A stretch of 64,000 nt of DNA, from NCBI RefSeq assembly GCF_008369445.1, contig NZ_VTWH01000006.1:62001-126000 (forward strand), written 5' to 3'. Below, piece after piece: positions 60,548-64,000 of the stretch (its first letter is position 1; each line of letters opens with the position of its first letter). The translations under genes and the position numbers were made by a program. Origin of the DNA: Aureimonas fodinaquatilis. Its GTDB lineage: Bacteria; Pseudomonadota; Alphaproteobacteria; Rhizobiales; Rhizobiaceae. The notes below the pieces were generated by a model. It had not been told where the DNA came from. It made no database searches and saw only the letters and a list, made by a program, of their open reading frames with translations.

Positions 60548-60607
60548 TTGACAACCCTGCGCGATTTATCGTTCTATTAGTCAGAATTAAGTTCTGCTAG
60601 ACAGAAC
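60548..60607. promoter_or_regulatory. Divergent promoter with two tandem palindromic operator copies
   Basis: GTTCTATTAGTCAGAAT (60571-60587) and GTTCTGCTAGACAGAAC (60591-60607) are two copies of one palindromic site, 20 bp apart, close to two helical turns. The second copy has perfect GTTCT/AGAAC arms. A TTGACA (60548-60553) lies at -35 distance from the first copy. Binding by the IclR regulator is inferred. Confidence 0.7.
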
Positions 60608-60652
60608 AAAATGCCAGGGTGGAAGCTGGCATCGGAGGATACTGGGAGACCC

Positions 60653-61885
60653 ATGACGCATTCTGACGCTAAACCGCTTCGTGGCCTGCGGGTGCTCGAT
60701 TTTGGTCACACGGTAATGGGGCCTTCCTGTACTATGGTGCTTGCCGATCTGGGTGCGGAGGTCATCAAGATCGAGCCGGCTCCGGCTGGAGATCCGACCC
60801 GCAATCTTCGAGGATTCGGGCAAGGATATTTTGGCTATTTCAACCGCAACAAGCGCAGCCTCTCCATCGACCTGAAAACTCCTGAAGGCCATGAAATTGT
60901 CCGCCGTCTGCTTTTGAGTGCTGACATTGTTGTGGAGAATTTTGCGCCCGGAACAATGGAGCGACTGGGATTGGGTTATGACGCCATCCGGCAGATGAAC
61001 CCTCGCATCATCTTTGCCAGCCTGAAGGGCTTTCTGGACGGGCCCTATCGCGAGCGATTGGCGCTTGACGAAATTGTGCAGATGATGAGCGGGCTTGCCT
61101 ATATGACCGGACCTACCGGCCGCCCCCTGCGAGCAGGCACCTCGGTCATCGATATTGCTGGCGGCATGTTTGGTGTGATTGGCATTCTGCTGGCCCTGCG
61201 TGAACGTGAATCCACTGGCAACGGACAGAAGGTTGAAACCGCGCTTTTTGAAACAGCCGTCTTTTTGATGGGCCAGCATCTCTGCTATGCCGCGCAGTCG
61301 GATAAGCCAATTCCGCCAATGCCCGAACGCGTGTCGGCATGGGCAGTCTATGACCTGTTCACCCTGGCTGACGGAACCCAGATGTTTGTGGGCATAACCA
61401 CCGACCAGCACTGGAAGCGGTTTTGTGCCACGCTGGACCGCGACGATCTGGCGTCAGACGAAAGCCTTGCAACCAACAATCAACGCATCAAGGCGCGCGA
61501 CCGCCTGATGCCGCAATTGCGCAAGATGTTTCTGACACTTGATACAGAGGCGGCCAGCGAACTGTGCCTTAAGGCGAGAATTCCGTTCGCCTCGGTCGCC
61601 CGGCCGGAGGACCTGTTCAACGATCCGCATCTCAAGGCGACCAATGGCTTGCTGGAGACCATTCTTCCCGGCGGCATTAAAGCCGGGCTGCCACGACTGC
61701 CAATCGTTATGGAAACTGCCAATACGGATCTGGTGTCCAGTCCGCCGCAGATTGGCGAAGACAGCGATGAAATCCTTCTCGCTGCCGGATACAGCCGGTC
61801 CGAGATCGAACGCCTGATAAAATCTTCGGTGATTTACGTCAGCCCGACATCGAGTACCGAAGAGGCTTGCGCCGCAAATTTTTGA
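60653..61885 (+). CDS. Class III (CaiB/BaiF) CoA-transferase
   Basis: This 410-residue enzyme moves CoA between carboxylic acids. It has the family N-terminus LRVLDFGHTVMGPSCTMVLA with DLGAEVIKIEPAPAGDPTRN, the catalytic Asp in RLALDEIVQMMSGLAYMTG (about residue 144), and RVSAWAVYDLFTLADGTQMF. The ATG at 60653 is chosen for the GGGAGA upstream. The gene is probably first in a unit with the ABC importer that follows, so the importer may supply an acid whose CoA ester is then made. The substrate cannot be told. Confidence 0.9.
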   Translation: MTHSDAKPLRGLRVLDFGHTVMGPSCTMVLADLGAEVIKIEPAPAGDPTRNLRGFGQGYFGYFNRNKRSLSIDLKTPEGHEIVRRLLLSADIVVENFAPGTMERLGLGYDAIRQMNPRIIFASLKGFLDGPYRERLALDEIVQMMSGLAYMTGPTGRPLRAGTSVIDIAGGMFGVIGILLALRERESTGNGQKVETALFETAVFLMGQHLCYAAQSDKPIPPMPERVSAWAVYDLFTLADGTQMFVGITTDQHWKRFCATLDRDDLASDESLATNNQRIKARDRLMPQLRKMFLTLDTEAASELCLKARIPFASVARPEDLFNDPHLKATNGLLETILPGGIKAGLPRLPIVMETANTDLVSSPPQIGEDSDEILLAAGYSRSEIERLIKSSVIYVSPTSSTEEACAANF

Positions 61886-61957
61886 ACATCTTTAACCACC
61901 GGCTTGGAGAGCCAACACATTGCCGACCATATTGGCGGCAAATCTGGGAGGACTAGC

Positions 61958-62983
61958 ATGAGGAAATTTTTCGTTGCCACCGTTGCCGGCCTGACGCTTG
62001 CAATGGCATCAGCGCCATCGATCGCGCAGGAGCTGGAACGCAACAATGTCACGCTCGCTGTCGGCGGACGCGTGGCGCTTTACTACCTTCCGTTGAACAT
62101 TGCCGAGATCAATGGCTACTTTGCCGAAGAGGGCATCAATGTCGACATCGTCGATTTTCAGGGCGGCTCCCGCTCTGTTCAGGCGGTCGTTGGCGGCAGT
62201 GCGGATATTCTGGCCGCAGCCTTTGAGCACTCCGTCACCATGCAGGCACAGGGGCAGCCTCTGACCAGCTTTGCGCTTATGGGCCGTTATCCCGGCTTTG
62301 TGCTGAGCGTGACACCGGAAATTGCCCAGAACTGGGATGGTATGGCCTCGCTCAAGGGCAAAAATGTCGGCGTGACCGCACCCGGTTCCAGCACCAATAA
62401 AATGGTTGATCTTCTGCTGATCGGCGAAAACCTGGCCCCTTCTGACGTGTCTATCGTTGGCATTGGAGCAGGACCGAGCGTTCTTGCTGCATTCCAGAAC
62501 GGTTCTGTTGCCGCCACTGTGCAAGCAGACCCGGCAACCACGCTGCTGGAGCAGGCCGGACTTTCCGTGCCGGTGGTTGACACCCGTAACCTGGAAGGAA
62601 CGGAACAGGTTTATGGCGGTCCGATGCCTGCCGCGGCGATGATGGCAACGACGCGTTTTGTTGACGCCAATCCCAAAACTGTCCAGGCACTGACCAACGC
62701 CGTTGTTAAGGCACTGGAATTCATCGACAATTCTTCCCCTGAGGAAATTGTTGCAGTTCTGCCGCAGGAATATCTGATCGGTGGGGACGAGGCCGCCTAC
62801 GCCAAGATGCTGGAACTGGTGAAGCCAGCTTTTTCGCCGGACGGACTTTTGTCTGAAGAGGCTGTCGAAACCACTTACAACGCGCTCAAGATCTATAATG
62901 AAACCGTTCGCGCCGCGGGCGAAATCAATCTTGAAGCCACTTACACCAACAGCTTTGTTGAAGCTGCCCATGGAGCGGAATGA
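61958..62983 (+). CDS. NMT1/SsuA-like substrate-binding protein
   Basis: This 341-residue periplasmic protein has a signal peptide (MRKFFVATVAGLTLAMASAP SIAQ) and the SsuA/THI5-like fold: YYLPLNIAEINGYFAEEGIN, IVDFQGGSRSVQAVVGGSAD, SLKGKNVGVTAPGSST. Family members bind sulfonates, nitrate, pyrimidine precursors or aromatic acids. The ATG at 61958 follows GGGAGGACTAGC; the frame opens at 61904. It precedes the ATPase and permease of the same importer. Confidence 0.92.
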   Translation: MRKFFVATVAGLTLAMASAPSIAQELERNNVTLAVGGRVALYYLPLNIAEINGYFAEEGINVDIVDFQGGSRSVQAVVGGSADILAAAFEHSVTMQAQGQPLTSFALMGRYPGFVLSVTPEIAQNWDGMASLKGKNVGVTAPGSSTNKMVDLLLIGENLAPSDVSIVGIGAGPSVLAAFQNGSVAATVQADPATTLLEQAGLSVPVVDTRNLEGTEQVYGGPMPAAAMMATTRFVDANPKTVQALTNAVVKALEFIDNSSPEEIVAVLPQEYLIGGDEAAYAKMLELVKPAFSPDGLLSEEAVETTYNALKIYNETVRAAGEINLEATYTNSFVEAAHGAE

Positions 62984-62986
62984 CCC

Positions 62987-63862
62987 ATGAACGCTGTCAA
63001 GCCACTCAACGCTGTCTCACCGGGTGGTGAGGCAGCGGCATTCCAGCCGGAAACCGCGGTGCCCGCGCTGGGCATCTATGATGTCACGTGCACATTTCCG
63101 GCGCGCGGCAATCCGGGTGGAACCTACACCGCCGTTCGCGACACCACGATCACCGTGGCGGATGGCGAATTTGTTTCGATTGTCGGACCGACCGGTTGCG
63201 GCAAATCCACTCTGTTGAACGTTGCTTCGGGGCTGCTTGGCCCCAGCACGGGGCGCATCGAGATTTTCGGCGAGCCGCTGAAAGGTATCAACCGCAAGGC
63301 TGGATACATGTTTCAGACGGACGCGCTGATGCCTTGGCGCACGGCGTTGGAAAATGTGGTTGCCGGGCTTGAGTTCAACGGAGTGGACAAACGCGAGGCC
63401 GAAGCGCGTGGCGTTGACTGGATGGCGCGTGTCGGACTGGCCGGATTTGAAAAGAGCTACCCTCACCACCTGTCGGGCGGCATGCGCAAACGCGTGGCCC
63501 TTGCGCAGATGCTTATCATGGATCCCAAGATCATATTGATGGACGAGCCGTTCAGCGCGCTGGATGTGCAGACACGGCAGCTCATGGAAAACGAGCTCCT
63601 GGACCTTTGGCAGGCCGACCGCAAATCGGTGATGTTCATCACCCACGATCTTGAAGAGGCCATTGCCCTTTCAGACCGCGTGATCGCCCTTTCCGCAGGG
63701 CCGGGCACGCACCCGATTGGCGAATTTGTCATCAACCTGCCGCGCCCGCGCGACGTTGCAGACATCCGTCATCTCGATGAATTCAATAATCTTCACGCTC
63801 AAATCTGGGATGTGATGAAGGAGGAGGTTCTTAAAGGCTATGCCCAGCAAAAGCAGAAGTAG
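62987..63862 (+). CDS. ABC transporter ATP-binding protein, SsuB/TauB-like
   Basis: This 291-residue ATPase has Walker A SIVGPTGCGKSTLLNVASGL (about residue 65), Q-loop MFQTDALMPWRTALENVV, signature LSGGMRKRVALAQMLIM and Walker B ILMDEPFSALDVQTR, followed by the H-loop FITHDLEEA. It starts 3 bp after the binding-protein stop and overlaps the permease start by 23 bp. Confidence 0.94.
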   Translation: MNAVKPLNAVSPGGEAAAFQPETAVPALGIYDVTCTFPARGNPGGTYTAVRDTTITVADGEFVSIVGPTGCGKSTLLNVASGLLGPSTGRIEIFGEPLKGINRKAGYMFQTDALMPWRTALENVVAGLEFNGVDKREAEARGVDWMARVGLAGFEKSYPHHLSGGMRKRVALAQMLIMDPKIILMDEPFSALDVQTRQLMENELLDLWQADRKSVMFITHDLEEAIALSDRVIALSAGPGTHPIGEFVINLPRPRDVADIRHLDEFNNLHAQIWDVMKEEVLKGYAQQKQK

Positions 63863-64000
63863 CGTTTTGGACGCTCGTGTAAATCGCAAGAGTTGGGCGA
63901 TGCGCCTTTTCCCCAACGACAAGAACCTTCTTCTTTATCACCTGCTGATCTTTGTCAGTTTTATCGCGTTCTGGAAGTCGCTGACGGCCTTCGATCTGAT
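63840..64000 (+). CDS. ABC permease (SsuC-like), 5' part, cut by the window edge
   Basis: An open frame starts at an ATG at 63840 inside the end of the ATPase gene and encodes 53 residues to the window edge (MPSKSRSSVLDARVNRKSWA, then LLLYHLLIFVSFIAFWKSL). The hydrophobic segment after a basic head fits the first helix of an SsuC/TauC permease. The gene order binding protein-ATPase-permease supports this call. Confidence 0.75.
   Translation, partial: MPSKSRSSVLDARVNRKSWAMRLFPNDKNLLLYHLLIFVSFIAFWKSLTAFDL

Overview
The window reads as part of an alphaproteobacterial, probably Hyphomicrobiales (Rhizobiales), genome. The evidence is the TraG/Trb type IV secretion set with a DUF3363 relaxase, the FseA/QseM-style excision control genes known from Mesorhizobium integrative and conjugative elements (ICEs), and rhizobial-style ABC uptake operons. 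No rRNA, tRNA, CRISPR array, transposase or integrase was recognised, so the ends of the mobile element lie outside the window or could not be seen.

Region 1 (1-26.6 kb) is an ICE core read almost entirely on the minus strand. It holds traG-copG, then trbBCDEJ-K-LFG-I and a DUF2274 gene; the relaxase, a lytic transglycosylase, DUF736, a TraF peptidase and DUF2840; a repA-like gene broken by an in-frame TGA; an AlpA-type (RdfS-like) gene; an XRE regulator and a divergent DUF2285 gene around a perfect 35-bp palindrome (QseC/QseM-like); a split DUF6499/DUF2285 pair that fits the FseA programmed frameshift; and ardA. Two cargo blocks interrupt it: HxlR-YciI-LysE at 0.4-2 kb, and a frameshifted LysR gene, an MFS pump and a MmyB-like regulator at 14.4-17.9 kb.

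Region 2 (27-47 kb) is a dense defence island. First comes a composite restriction system: SNF2 helicase, a free-standing EcoRII-N domain, a MORC/MutL-type GHKL ATPase and an HNH nuclease in one operon, facing an HTH-Dcm methylase, Vsr and EcoRII-type REase operon. It is followed by an RloC/PrrC-like AAA ATPase with an HNH-like partner, a Hachiman-like nuclease/helicase pair, a DUF4365-like nuclease, and an HTH/coiled-coil protein of unknown role.

Region 3 (47.6-64 kb) looks like ordinary chromosome or non-conjugative accessory DNA: an MFS exporter with a divergent LysR; a metallo-beta-lactamase-fold protein with a divergent LysR; a GntR-led operon for peptide or gamma-glutamyl compound uptake (binding protein, two permeases, gamma-glutamyltransferase, fused double ATPase); an IclR regulator with a tandem palindromic operator; and a class III CoA-transferase followed by an SsuABC-type ABC importer cut by the window end.

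The most notable items are the composite EcoRII/MORC/SNF2 island, the FseA-type +1 frameshift site with its QseC/QseM switch, the RloC-like ATPase with an HNH-like partner, and regulatory repeats shared between distant ICE operons.
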